DNA of 35,536 nucleotides from UBA1231 sp045652765 (GCA_045652765.1 JAZOLG010000052.1:1-35536); one strand, 5' to 3'. Counted from the stretch's first letter, positions 16,769-25,865 are shown. Program-made: numbers and translations. The notes: generated by a model not told the origin, from the letters alone.

Positions 16769-19420
16769 TTATTTCTTCATGCATCCGCATCCTGGATTTG
16801 ATTTATTTTTTCCTTTATTATTGGCTTGTAAGCATCCAGCAGCACCTGCATTTGGTTTTGCTTTATTACCAGATTGCATGCAACCTTGTGCTTGAGAACA
16901 TCCATTTTGTCCATTATTTTGAGTTAATTGAGCATTTTCTGCTTCATAATTAGCACCAGCTTCTACTTTACCAGCTCTCTTATAAACGGCTTTATTAGGG
17001 ATTTTCTTGAATGTAGAATTAACTTTTTGTGATTTCTTCAAGCATCCGCCTTTGAATTCATATTCTTGTTCTTCAGGAGCACCTAAAGTTAAAATGTTAT
17101 TGAATTGGAAAGTCTTCTTGTTAAATGAATAGTAAGATTTAAGATTATATGATTGAACAGTAGTTTCAACTTCTTTAGCACTCTTAGGAATAGAAATTTC
17201 ATAAGTAACAACTTCAGCTTTAGAAAGATAAATTGTTTCTGCATCATATGGTACCATAGCAAGTACATCAAATGCTAATTTCTTAGTATTGCTGCCATCT
17301 GGTTCCATACGGTATAATGAATAGTTATATTTTCTATCGTTAACTAATTCATTTCTCATGTAATAGATGTAATCTTCATCAATGATAACATTTCTTTCAT
17401 CGATATCTTCGATTAATATTCTATCTTCTCTACCATCGTTACGAACGATATGTAAGTCATTTGCTAAGTCAATGTAATAAACAAATCCACTTGCAAATTT
17501 AACGAATTTCTTAACTCTTGAACATAAGAAAATACGTTTTTTACCATCTACACTAATCTTATAAAGAGCTTTGTTTCTTCCATAAGATTTAAGAGCAAAC
17601 ATCCATCCACCTTTAACTTCGCAGATACGTTCTACATTACGTAAAATTTCAGTACGTCCTGAACCATCAAAGTTAATAGAATATAATGGTTGATATTCAT
17701 CATTACCAATTGTATAGTAAACTTTACCTTCTACAATACCAAAGAAATCGTAAATGTTTTCTTCTAATAATGTATCTACACCATTAGATAAATCATAAGA
17801 ACGAATAGTTAAGTTGTAAGCATTTGGTTCAAATAAAGAATAAACAACTTTATCTTCATGAACTGCATGAATTAAGCAATTTTCGTCTAATACTTTTGTT
17901 TTTTCACCAGTATCAATATCGCAAATCATGAAAATAGTTTTGTCAGATTTTGGATCTTGAGAATAAGTGTAGAATACTTTACTACCAAAGTAATCGCAAA
18001 TATCAACAATTTCATCAACTAAAATTGAAGAATTACCACTTGCTAAATCAACACAAACAAGTGAGTAGTTGTTTTTATTTTCAATTGCAGTAGGTTTTTT
18101 ACCAAATAAAGATGCGAAGCATCCAACTTCAGTTTGTTTAACTTCTAATTTCTTTCTAAAGAAGAATTTAGTACCTTTCTTGTCAAAGTAGAAAACATAT
18201 TTGTTAGCAATGTTCTTATAGTCATTTGGTCTTGCTTTGTCGATAATAGTTTCTTCTCTTGTAATAGTATTATAACGACAAATTTGTGTATTATTTTTAA
18301 CGAAATATAAACGAGATGCATAAGATGCAATAATATATGAAATACCTGTGCAAACTGGTTTTTTATCTACACGGCCATTATTAACTTCAAATAATGCATA
18401 TGTAGTACCTTTTTGAGCATTTGATTGTTCTTCTTGACCAGCATCTTTTTTACCAAGTGCACCAACATTTAAAGCACTGCTTTCTTCACGTTCAGTTGTA
18501 AATGTTCTTCCACCAATATCAAATAATTCACTATTGAAGTTAAATAAACGATTGATTTTGTTGATGTATTGAACAGAATCTTTATAACCTCTAATAGATT
18601 GGAATTCTTTTAATACAGCTAGTTTATCTTGAGCATATTGATAATCTTGAACTGCATAATTGTAAGTTTGTTCAGCATTGATGCCCTTAGCTTGTAATTC
18701 TTTAACAAGTTCTGCTTCTTTTTCAGCAATAGCTTTAGCGATTGCTTCAACTTCTGTATATTTTTCACAAGCTTTAACTTCAGCAATTTTTGCTTCAAAT
18801 GCAGCAAATTTTTCTTTCATTTCAGCAACTAAAGCAGCATCTAATCCATATTTTTCAGCATATTTAATATCTAAAGAAAGAGTTTTTAATAAATCTTCTT
18901 TATTAGATACTAATGAATTACAAACTTTCTTATAAACATCATAAATAGCATGAACGTTAGTATCGTCTTCACCATTATAAACATCAGCCATTTCTTTTCC
19001 AAGATCAGCTAATCCATCAATTTTGTGATTTAGAGGAACAATAAGACCTTCAAATTCTAATAACCAAGTTTGTGGATTTGCAGCATTCTTGATTTTATTC
19101 TTTTCAATCATGTTTTTGATATCACTGATACGTAATGCTGGTGAATGGTTATAGTCTTTCCAATCAAAGTTTTCAAAATAGTTTTCTAAGTAAGCTAAAC
19201 CAGATTCAGCTGTTTCAATTGATGAAATAAATTGTTGTAATACAGCAGTATCTGAAGTTTCTCTAGAAGCTGAAGATGCTGTTACATCTAAACTAGATAA
19301 AACTTTTGATGTATCAATACTACAGTCACATCTTGGACATTGTACAACACTTCCGTTTGCATCATAATCTAATTGACAATTACAATTTGGGCAAAACCCA
19401 GTTAAAATTTTTTCTGCCAT
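16769..19420 (-). CDS. Zinc-ribbon, coiled-coil and DUF5050-like beta-propeller protein with Cys-rich tail
   Basis: Seen: 883 residues with no signal peptide or membrane helix. Residues 10-31 form a zinc ribbon (Cys10, 13, 28, 31). A helical region with a Glu/Lys/Ala coiled coil spans about 70-290. From about 340 to 800 there are repeated beta segments such as LYFVKNNTQICRYN, VYYTIGNDEYQPLYSINFDG and YSLYRMEPDGSNTKKL, fitting a DUF5050-type propeller (YY..., LY-x-I-x-x-DG). A GCFASLFGKK insert occurs near residue 437. The last 60 residues are Gln/Asn/Gly/Lys-rich with spaced Cys motifs GCSQ, GCMQ, GCLQ and a final GCGCMKK. The function is unknown. It is the last gene of the SPFH-led operon, which suggests a cytoplasmic or membrane-surface sensor or scaffold (inference). 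Confidence 0.75.
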   Translation of the reverse strand: MAEKILTGFCPNCNCQLDYDANGSVVQCPRCDCSIDTSKVLSSLDVTASSASRETSDTAVLQQFISSIETAESGLAYLENYFENFDWKDYNHSPALRISDIKNMIEKNKIKNAANPQTWLLEFEGLIVPLNHKIDGLADLGKEMADVYNGEDDTNVHAIYDVYKKVCNSLVSNKEDLLKTLSLDIKYAEKYGLDAALVAEMKEKFAAFEAKIAEVKACEKYTEVEAIAKAIAEKEAELVKELQAKGINAEQTYNYAVQDYQYAQDKLAVLKEFQSIRGYKDSVQYINKINRLFNFNSELFDIGGRTFTTEREESSALNVGALGKKDAGQEEQSNAQKGTTYALFEVNNGRVDKKPVCTGISYIIASYASRLYFVKNNTQICRYNTITREETIIDKARPNDYKNIANKYVFYFDKKGTKFFFRKKLEVKQTEVGCFASLFGKKPTAIENKNNYSLVCVDLASGNSSILVDEIVDICDYFGSKVFYTYSQDPKSDKTIFMICDIDTGEKTKVLDENCLIHAVHEDKVVYSLFEPNAYNLTIRSYDLSNGVDTLLEENIYDFFGIVEGKVYYTIGNDEYQPLYSINFDGSGRTEILRNVERICEVKGGWMFALKSYGRNKALYKISVDGKKRIFLCSRVKKFVKFASGFVYYIDLANDLHIVRNDGREDRILIEDIDERNVIIDEDYIYYMRNELVNDRKYNYSLYRMEPDGSNTKKLAFDVLAMVPYDAETIYLSKAEVVTYEISIPKSAKEVETTVQSYNLKSYYSFNKKTFQFNNILTLGAPEEQEYEFKGGCLKKSQKVNSTFKKIPNKAVYKRAGKVEAGANYEAENAQLTQNNGQNGCSQAQGCMQSGNKAKPNAGAAGCLQANNKGKNKSNPGCGCMKK

Positions 19421-19451
19421 GTTTAATTTTCTCCTAAGCTAATTTAATTTT

Positions 19452-19817
19452 TTATGGTAAATCAATACCACCATTTGGTGGCTTGCAGCGGAATAATCTT
19501 TTTATTCCTTTAACTACCCCTTTAAATAATCCATATTTTTTAATTGACATAATCATATATGTTGAGCATGTTGGTTGAAATCTGCATCTATTGCGAACAT
19601 CCATAGGTGCAAATGCTTTATACATTAGTACCATACCAATTAAATGATATTTAAGCGGATAATATGATAATATTAATGCTAGAAATAATAATAAGAATAT
19701 ATTATATTTTTTTACAAGTAATGCAAAAGTTATCCAAATTCCAATTAGAATTAATAGATTCAAGCCATAATAAATGAATAAATCTTTTACTTTTACTTCT
19801 CTTAATTGTTTTTTCAC
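19452..19817 (-). CDS. yidD: YidD-like protein with two extra N-terminal membrane helices
   Basis: Seen: 121 residues; usual YidD is about 70-90. The C-terminal 70 residues are a clear YidD domain: MVLMYKAFAP, then CRFQPTCSTYMIMSIKKYG, then GIKRLFRCKPPNGGIDLP, with the conserved Cys residues of the CRFxPTCS and RC motifs. About 50 residues before it hold two hydrophobic helices. Family knowledge: YidD assists YidC-dependent membrane protein insertion, and its gene usually lies between rnpA and yidC. Here it sits in an operon with SPFH and zinc-ribbon proteins, one base after the upstream gene's stop, so its role may be tied to that cluster. I cannot tell whether a second, standard yidD exists elsewhere. 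Confidence 0.88.
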   Translation of the reverse strand: MKKQLREVKVKDLFIYYGLNLLILIGIWITFALLVKKYNIFLLLFLALILSYYPLKYHLIGMVLMYKAFAPMDVRNRCRFQPTCSTYMIMSIKKYGLFKGVVKGIKRLFRCKPPNGGIDLP

Positions 19818-19818
19818 T

Positions 19819-20517
19819 TTATTTTAAAATAGCTATATTTGCATTACGTGCCTTTAATTGTTTTCTAGCTGTATCAATTAAATTAGGTAATGTTTCATAA
19901 TCTTTTGCGATTGCGGCTGCTAATATTTCGCCGACTTTAATTTGAATTTGATCTTCCATTGCTTGAAGCTGTGGAACTGACATAGGATCACTAAAACGAA
20001 TTTCTTCAGATAATGCACTTAATTGTTTAACAATTTCTGGATTATCAACATAACTAATGGCACTATCTACTTGAGCTTTTAGTAATCTAATTGATTTAAC
20101 TTTTTCATCAGCATTATTTGCTCGCATGTAACCAACAACATTTTTAAACAATACTAAGAACGCAATGTAAGCTCCAGTTAAAATTAATTCAAGAATTAAT
20201 GCTAGAGTAAATTTAACACTTGGAATAAACATTAAAATTAAACCAAGTACAATATAAATGATATTAAAAATACCCATTACATAAATAAGTGCAGGTACTG
20301 TAACATCATCATATTTCTTATTTGATTTATATAAGAAATATACTCCGCATGTGACACCACCATTGAAGATGAATGTCATTGCCCAAACAAACCAAAACAC
20401 TCCATTTTGGAATTGTTCGTCTAAATGTTTATTAATAATTATAAACAAAATTACATTTAAAATAATATAAACTATACCAACAGTTGTTAATAAAGTTGCA
20501 CCGACTCTTTTTTTCAT
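19819..20517 (-). CDS. Four-helix membrane protein with cytoplasmic helical tail
   Basis: Seen: 232 residues. Four hydrophobic helices (about 8-28, 40-62, 73-95, 103-125) are followed by about 100 polar, helical residues (RLLKAQVDSAISYVDNPEIV, then a SALSEEIRFSDPMS segment, then DQIQIKVGEILAAAIAKDYE). I recall similar proteins paired with SPFH/zinc-ribbon proteins but cannot name a family. The gene lies 9 bases after the SPFH gene and 1 base before yidD, so the three are translated from one transcript. Inference: membrane partner of the SPFH protein. A good ribosome site (AGGAGGTT) precedes the ATG. Confidence 0.72.
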   Translation of the reverse strand: MKKRVGATLLTTVGIVYIILNVILFIIINKHLDEQFQNGVFWFVWAMTFIFNGGVTCGVYFLYKSNKKYDDVTVPALIYVMGIFNIIYIVLGLILMFIPSVKFTLALILELILTGAYIAFLVLFKNVVGYMRANNADEKVKSIRLLKAQVDSAISYVDNPEIVKQLSALSEEIRFSDPMSVPQLQAMEDQIQIKVGEILAAAIAKDYETLPNLIDTARKQLKARNANIAILK

Positions 20518-20526
20518 AGCAACCTC

Positions 20527-21642
20527 CTATTGTTTAGAACCACAGTTTGGACAGAATTTAGCTTCACTTGCTAACTCATTTCCACAGTTCATACAGAATT
20601 TTTTCTTTGGAACAATTGGTTTACCACAGTTTGAACAGAATTTAGCACCTGCAACTACTTGAGCTCCGCATTCACTACATTGAATCATATTTTGTGGTTG
20701 AGATTGTTGTTGTGGTTGTTGTCCAAATTGTTGACCCATAGTGTTACTCATTTGTTGTCCAAAACCAAATCCAAGACCAACACCCATTCCGGCACCCATA
20801 GTTGCACCTGCCATACCTTGATTGCTAGCTGCAGCTTTTAAGATTTCAGCATTCATTTCATCTTGATAAGTATATCCTTGCGCTTGACGGAAAGCAGCTT
20901 CACCTTGACCTTCAACAGCACGAAGTTTAGCTTTTTGTTGACCTCTTGCCCATTCAATTTGAAGTTCACGATAAACTTTTAAATCCTCAGGACCAGCAGA
21001 AATATTATCAGCATAAAAATGAACTGCTTCTAAACCTAAATCTTCAAGATCCTTATTTAATTCTAAACGAATCATTTCAGAAACTTCACGAAGTTTAGCT
21101 GAAATTTCTAAAATACTAACATTATTATTGATAATAGTACGCGCAATACAATCTTTAACACAAACCATCATTGCACCTTTAATAGCACGTTTAACGTTAT
21201 CAACAGTGTATTCAGAAAGTTGTCCAACTACTTTAACAACAAATTTTCTTGAATCTACTACTCTAATTCCTGTTTGCCCATTAGCACGAACATTGATTGT
21301 CATTCCGACTCTTGGATCATCTAACGCAATTGGTGATGCTGTACCCCATAGGATTTCAAGTGCCATGACTTTATTAATGAAAAATACTTCACAATCAAAT
21401 GGAGTTTGTTTATTAAATATTTTTCCAAATAATTTCTTAAAGAATGGTAAATTATCAGTATTTAAAGAGTGTCTACCGCTTAAGAATAAATCTAAGGCTT
21501 GGCCATCCTTATAAAATAGCGCTTCTTGAGACTCATTTACAATAAGTTGTGACTTAGTGTTAAAGTTTTCAATGTGTGATTTCGCAACTAAAACATTATT
21601 ATCACCAACATATTTAATGACATCTAATGAATTATTATTCAT
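20527..21642 (-). CDS. SPFH-domain protein with C-terminal double zinc ribbon (YdjI-like)
   Basis: Seen: 371 residues. An SPFH/band-7 type domain covers about 25-230 (SQLIVNESQEALFYKDGQAL early on, later EDLGLEAVHFYADNISAG). Then a helix rich in Ala/Gln/Glu, a Gly/Gln/Met-rich linker (about 270-318), and two zinc ribbons: Cys322/325/336/339 and Cys350/353/364/367. This matches the YdjI group of Bacillus, annotated as virion-core-like SPFH proteins. Family knowledge: SPFH proteins oligomerise on membranes; in B. subtilis ydjI belongs to an operon with a PspA homologue linked to membrane stress. No membrane helix is seen, so it probably binds the membrane surface. First gene of a four-gene operon with a near-consensus promoter. 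Confidence 0.88.
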   Translation of the reverse strand: MNNNSLDVIKYVGDNNVLVAKSHIENFNTKSQLIVNESQEALFYKDGQALDLFLSGRHSLNTDNLPFFKKLFGKIFNKQTPFDCEVFFINKVMALEILWGTASPIALDDPRVGMTINVRANGQTGIRVVDSRKFVVKVVGQLSEYTVDNVKRAIKGAMMVCVKDCIARTIINNNVSILEISAKLREVSEMIRLELNKDLEDLGLEAVHFYADNISAGPEDLKVYRELQIEWARGQQKAKLRAVEGQGEAAFRQAQGYTYQDEMNAEILKAAASNQGMAGATMGAGMGVGLGFGFGQQMSNTMGQQFGQQPQQQSQPQNMIQCSECGAQVVAGAKFCSNCGKPIVPKKKFCMNCGNELASEAKFCPNCGSKQ

Positions 21643-21675
21643 AATTATCTATCTCCTTATATAGTCTTATATTTT

Positions 21676-21704
21676 ATTATACACCCTATCTTTTTTTATT
21701 GCAA
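21676..21704 (-). promoter_or_regulatory. Strong SigA-like promoter of the SPFH operon
   Basis: Minus-strand -35 TTGCAA (21699-21704), exactly 17 bases, -10 TATAAT (21676-21681). Located 34 bases upstream of the SPFH start, with AAGGAGA ribosome site in between. Confidence 0.82.
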
Positions 21705-21747
21705 GGAATATTGTCAAATAATATCGATTTTTGGCCAAATGTAATAC

Positions 21748-21780
21748 AAAAAAAGACAATGAATGCTCATTGTCTTTTTT
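21748..21780 (-). terminator. Terminator of the CPBP-ychF-cca-yhaM operon
   Basis: GACAATGA / TCATTGTC stem with four-base loop, flanked by A7 and T6 so it could act in both directions. Lies 50 bases after the stop at 21830 on the minus strand. Confidence 0.86.
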
Positions 21781-21829
21781 CAATGCTTATTTTTTACATT
21801 TACATTTAAATATATAACTAGTATTTATA

Positions 21830-22336
21830 TTATTTACGTTGCGATGCATGTAATTCTAATACAGCAAAATCAAATGTAAATACAATAAAAAATGTACGTT
21901 TTATCAGATTTAAAAATGAAAAGCCCTTCATTAATTCCATTCCAATAATATTTTTATCATGGATTAAGGTAAATACTACGTAAAGAAATAAACAACCAAG
22001 TATCGCTATAGAACCTAACATTTCTAATTGTTTATTACGAAGTAATTGATCTTTCATAAATAAAATTCCACAACCTCCAATGATTGCAAAAATTAATAAA
22101 TATACAATAATTCTTGCAGCAGTTAATTCATAAAACAACGATTCTAAGTATCCTTTTACTATTACGAATTGTACTAATTGTATAAAAATTGGAATAGCTA
22201 TAGCTAATACAAGCAACATTAATCGATTTTTTTGATAATTTTCATATTGTTTTTTTACATTTTTTATAATTCCAATAATACAAGCAATAAAAGCAAACAA
22301 TAAAACTAAATACATTACACCAGTTCTTATTTCCAT
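21830..22336 (-). CDS. Multi-pass membrane protein of unknown function
   Basis: Seen: 168 residues with about five hydrophobic helices separated by short basic loops (KNVKKQYENYQKNR after the first, KDQLLRNKQ after the third). No motif I recognise. Starts 6 bases after yhaM ends and is the last gene of its operon, followed by a terminator. Its helix pattern and positive loops are typical of a small integral membrane protein; no transporter or enzyme motif is visible, so no function is proposed. Confidence 0.65.
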   Translation of the reverse strand: MEIRTGVMYLVLLFAFIACIIGIIKNVKKQYENYQKNRLMLLVLAIAIPIFIQLVQFVIVKGYLESLFYELTAARIIVYLLIFAIIGGCGILFMKDQLLRNKQLEMLGSIAILGCLFLYVVFTLIHDKNIIGMELMKGFSFLNLIKRTFFIVFTFDFAVLELHASQRK

Positions 22337-22342
22337 AAATTA

Positions 22343-23293
22343 TTATTCTCCAATTCTAGGAACATATAACGTTTTTCTTCCTAATGTTGGGATAGGATTA
22401 GTATATGTACCTTTTTCTGTTTTACCAACCATTTCACAAGTACCAGCAAGTTTTGAATCTGTTAAATCTAGTAAATATAAAGCTAGTGCTTCAGCAATCA
22501 TTGGTTCTTTTGGTGAACCATATTCAAGTTCACCATGATGAGCAGCAATCATGTGTTGAAGTGCTATGGCTTCATCTGTATTTTCTAAATCATTTTGTTT
22601 AATTACTTCAGATAACATTGTTAAACCAATTACGATATGTCCCAACAAGTTCCCTTCTAGTGAATAACTTGGGGTTTTACTATCCGTAATTTCAACTGTT
22701 TTTCCTATATCATGAATTAAAATACCACTATATAATAAATCAGCATTCAGTTGTGGATAATTTTCAACGACTTGTTTTGCTAATTTTAACATCGAATATA
22801 CATGGTATGCTAAACCACTACGATAATTATGGTGCATTGTGATAGCCGCTTGATGTCTAAAATATTTGTCAGCATTTTTACCGATTAAATCGACAACAAT
22901 TTTTTGAAGTATTGGATTTTTAATTAATTTAATATAAGATTTAATTTCAGTTCTTAATACTTCTTCAGTTAGAGGGGCAGACTTATAAAATTTAGATAAA
23001 TCTACTTCATTAGGATCAACATCTTCTACATGTCCAATAATAATTTGATTTTTGCCCGCATAATCATTAACCTTAACTGTAAATTTGTAAACTTCACCTG
23101 GCACAACAGCTTTATCTTTTAAATTATTTACTAAACTCACTGTCCAAATTCGAGCATCCGCTTGATCTTCTCCATCACTAAGAACAAGTCCAAAATAAGG
23201 AGTTTGATTAACAGTCTGTTTAGTTTTACAATCAACAACAAGGGCTAAAAGTTCAATATTGCTGTCTCCAACCTTTAAATCTTTAAATTTCAT
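22343..23293 (-). CDS. yhaM: YhaM-like 3'-5' exoribonuclease (OB fold plus HD domain)
   Basis: Seen: 316 residues, the same as Bacillus YhaM. An N-terminal OB-fold nucleic-acid-binding part (about 10-95, with VLSDGEDQADARIW) is followed by an HD domain with His164 in SGLAYHVYSM, His194-Asp195 in LIHDIGKT, and AAHHGELEYGSPKEP. Function: metal-dependent 3'-5' exonuclease that trims RNA (and single-stranded DNA) ends. The ATG overlaps the stop codon of cca by one base (TAATG), implying translational coupling. Pairing with a CCA-adding enzyme links two RNA 3'-end activities in one operon. Confidence 0.93.
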   Translation of the reverse strand: MKFKDLKVGDSNIELLALVVDCKTKQTVNQTPYFGLVLSDGEDQADARIWTVSLVNNLKDKAVVPGEVYKFTVKVNDYAGKNQIIIGHVEDVDPNEVDLSKFYKSAPLTEEVLRTEIKSYIKLIKNPILQKIVVDLIGKNADKYFRHQAAITMHHNYRSGLAYHVYSMLKLAKQVVENYPQLNADLLYSGILIHDIGKTVEITDSKTPSYSLEGNLLGHIVIGLTMLSEVIKQNDLENTDEAIALQHMIAAHHGELEYGSPKEPMIAEALALYLLDLTDSKLAGTCEMVGKTEKGTYTNPIPTLGRKTLYVPRIGE

Positions 23294-24759
23294 TATATCA
23301 ATCCTTTCTCTGCTAACATTTTATATTCAGGATTTTGACTAATTAACGTATCACGAATACTTTTACTAATAACTTCTTCTAATCTTTCAACTTCTTCTGC
23401 TGTTTCATCACCCTTAATATATGATGATAAATTAGATTTTAATAAATTAGTAAAATCTAAATCATAACGAACTTTAGCTGCAACAAGTTCATCTGTAGAA
23501 TTTTCAATTTTCTTAACTTCTCCATCACTGACTATTTCATGTGGATCAGTAACTTCTCCTTCAATTGTACCTGTTTTATCTTGCAATAATTCGCTAGCTC
23601 TTTCACGCAATGCTTTGTATTCATTTTCAACTTTACCAAGTACAACTTCTGTGCTAAGTTCATCCATAATATCTTTAATGTATGGACCAGCCACTCCATT
23701 ATTAATTTCTACTAAATCAGAACCATGGAATTTCATATCAGAAATTGCATGGATTGGTAAGTTCGAATTAATTTTATTAATTTCTTTAGAAATATTTGGA
23801 TATTTTTCTAATAAATAATGATTAATTTTAGTTGCTGATAAAAGTAAATCAGCACCGTAATTAAATACATCTAATGGAGTTACTGATACTTCATGATCTT
23901 TAGTCCAAAGTTTTGTTTCTTCAACTACTTTTAAAATCGATTGAATTTTAGTTAAAGTAATTTTGTCAAAACAAGTATTATCTGGAATTTGATTTTTAAC
24001 CGCGTAGCATAATGCAAATTTTTCGATCATATCAAATTTTTTATAATTTTTGGCTAAAATTTCTAAACCAACTTTATAATCATATAAATAACTATTAGAA
24101 TTTAATTCAACCATTTCTTTAATTGCTTTACGACCATATTTATGATCCATAATTTTGTAAAGTTCTCTAGATATTTGATAGTTAGAAATGTCTTTTAAAT
24201 ATTTGTTAGATTTTCTAATTGCAAATTCTGTTCTTCCCGCAATTCTAAAATTAAATCTAGCCATTAAATTGTATGCACGTAAAATTCTTAATGGATCTTC
24301 TTTAAAACGAACTTTACCTTTGCCAATTATTCTAATTCTTTTTTTCTTTAAATCTTTTTGACCTTTTACAAGATCAACTACTTCATACTTATCAGTCAAA
24401 GCTAAAGCATTAATTGTAAAATCGCGTCTTTTAACATCATCAACTAAATTATTAGCATAATAGATTTTAGATGGTTTACGTGGTTTATCATAAACCTCTT
24501 CTCTAAATGTACTAATTTCAAATGTAACACCATCTTCTTTTAATGTTACAAATCCAAGGTGAGCATACTCCATTTTAACTGAAGGGAACAATTCTTGAAC
24601 TTGTTCTGGTGTCGCATTAGTGGCGATATCAATATCATTGAACTCATTATTCATTAAATAATCACGAACAACACCGCCTATTAAATATGCTTGATATGTA
24701 AAAGATGTTAAAGTTTTAACTATTTCAATTCCTCTTTTTAAGTATTGTTCTTGATTCAT
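23293..24759 (-). CDS. cca: CCA-adding tRNA nucleotidyltransferase with C-terminal extension
   Basis: Seen: 488 residues. Class II head domain: GGVVRD at 28-33, metal-binding DID at 42-44, RRDFTINALAL from 111, then FKEDPLRILRAYNLMARF. The canonical body ends near residue 395 with a GPYIKDIMDEL...GKVENEYKALRERA segment. Family members are about 390-450 residues; here about 95 extra residues follow, acidic and helical (EEVERLEEVISKSIRDTL). Function: adds or repairs the 3' CCA of tRNAs; could also be a poly(A) polymerase, as the head domain is shared. The extension has no match I recognise. Lies between ychF and yhaM. Confidence 0.92.
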   Translation of the reverse strand: MNQEQYLKRGIEIVKTLTSFTYQAYLIGGVVRDYLMNNEFNDIDIATNATPEQVQELFPSVKMEYAHLGFVTLKEDGVTFEISTFREEVYDKPRKPSKIYYANNLVDDVKRRDFTINALALTDKYEVVDLVKGQKDLKKKRIRIIGKGKVRFKEDPLRILRAYNLMARFNFRIAGRTEFAIRKSNKYLKDISNYQISRELYKIMDHKYGRKAIKEMVELNSNSYLYDYKVGLEILAKNYKKFDMIEKFALCYAVKNQIPDNTCFDKITLTKIQSILKVVEETKLWTKDHEVSVTPLDVFNYGADLLLSATKINHYLLEKYPNISKEINKINSNLPIHAISDMKFHGSDLVEINNGVAGPYIKDIMDELSTEVVLGKVENEYKALRERASELLQDKTGTIEGEVTDPHEIVSDGEVKKIENSTDELVAAKVRYDLDFTNLLKSNLSSYIKGDETAEEVERLEEVISKSIRDTLISQNPEYKMLAEKGLI

Positions 24760-24767
24760 AGAACCTC

Positions 24768-25865
24768 CTATACGTTAAATCTAAATAACATTATGTCGCC
24801 GTCTTGAACAACATAATCTTTACCTTCAGATCTTACTCGTCCTGCTTCTTTTACTTTTTGTGGATTACCATACTTTACAAAATCATCATAACTCATTGTT
24901 TCAGCGCGGATGAATCCTCTTTCAAAATCACTGTGAATTACACCAGCACACTCAGGAGCCTTCATACCTTTTTTAAATGTCCATGCACGACATTCTTTTT
25001 CACCTGCTGTAAAGAATGTTTGAAGGCCTAATAAATGATAAGCTTTGTCTACTAATTGATCTAATCCACTTTGTGTTAAACCTAAATCTTCTAAAAACAT
25101 CGCGCGATCTTCTTCTGATAAATCTGTTAATTCTGCTTCTATTTTCGCGCTAATCATTACAACTTCTGATTCTTCACTTTGTGCTTTTTCTCTTAAAATA
25201 TCAACATATTTATTTCCAGTTGTAATATCATCTTCTGATATATTTGCAATGTATAACATTGGTTTCAAAGTTAAAAAATTATAGTTTTTAATAAAATCTT
25301 TTTCTTCTTTTGTTAAAACAGTAAATCTTGCTGGACGACCTTCATCAAGATCTTTTTTAATTCTTGTTAGAATATCATATTCCATAACTGCTTCATCATC
25401 TGTTTTATGTAAAGCTTTCTTTTCAATTTTTGGTAAACGTTTTTCGATAACTTCTAAATCTGCAAGTATTAATTCTAAATTAATTGTTTCTGTATCACGA
25501 ATAGGATCCACAGAACCGTCAACATGTGTAATATTACCATCTTCAAAGCATCTAACTACTTGGCATATTGCGTCGACATCACGAATATGTGATAAAAATT
25601 GGTTTCCTAAACCCTCACCTTTACTTGCGCCTTTTACAAGGCCAGCAATATCTGTAAAAGAAAATGATGTTGCAACTATGCTTTTTGGATTGATAACTGA
25701 TACAATGTGATCAAGTCTAGGATCTTTTACTTCTACCACACCAACATTTGGTTCAATAGTTGCAAAAGGATAGTTAGCCGCAAGCGCCTTTGATTTTGTA
25801 ATTGCATTAAATAAAGTAGATTTCCCAACGTTTGGTAATCCTACAATTCCAGCTGTTAAACTCAT
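24768..25865 (-). CDS. ychF: YchF/OLA1-type ribosome-associated GTPase-family ATPase
   Basis: Seen: 365 residues, the usual length. G1 motif GLPNVGKST (9-17), G3 region DIAGLVKGASKGEGLGNQFL, and the unusual G4 NISE in place of NKxD, which is the family's hallmark for ATP rather than GTP preference. The C-terminal TGS domain includes TAGEKECRAWTF and ends VQDGDIMLFRF. Function: universally conserved, binds ribosomes, role in translation and stress. It lies 11 bases after the CPBP gene and 8 bases before cca. Confidence 0.97.
   Translation of the reverse strand: MSLTAGIVGLPNVGKSTLFNAITKSKALAANYPFATIEPNVGVVEVKDPRLDHIVSVINPKSIVATSFSFTDIAGLVKGASKGEGLGNQFLSHIRDVDAICQVVRCFEDGNITHVDGSVDPIRDTETINLELILADLEVIEKRLPKIEKKALHKTDDEAVMEYDILTRIKKDLDEGRPARFTVLTKEEKDFIKNYNFLTLKPMLYIANISEDDITTGNKYVDILREKAQSEESEVVMISAKIEAELTDLSEEDRAMFLEDLGLTQSGLDQLVDKAYHLLGLQTFFTAGEKECRAWTFKKGMKAPECAGVIHSDFERGFIRAETMSYDDFVKYGNPQKVKEAGRVRSEGKDYVVQDGDIMLFRFNV

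Noticed and set aside
16687..16953. Other open frames opposite or within long genes, such as 16687-16953, 18678-18935 and 21128-21514 on the plus strand
   Set aside because: They lie antisense to well-supported genes, have no ribosome sites, and have low-complexity composition mirrored from the real gene.
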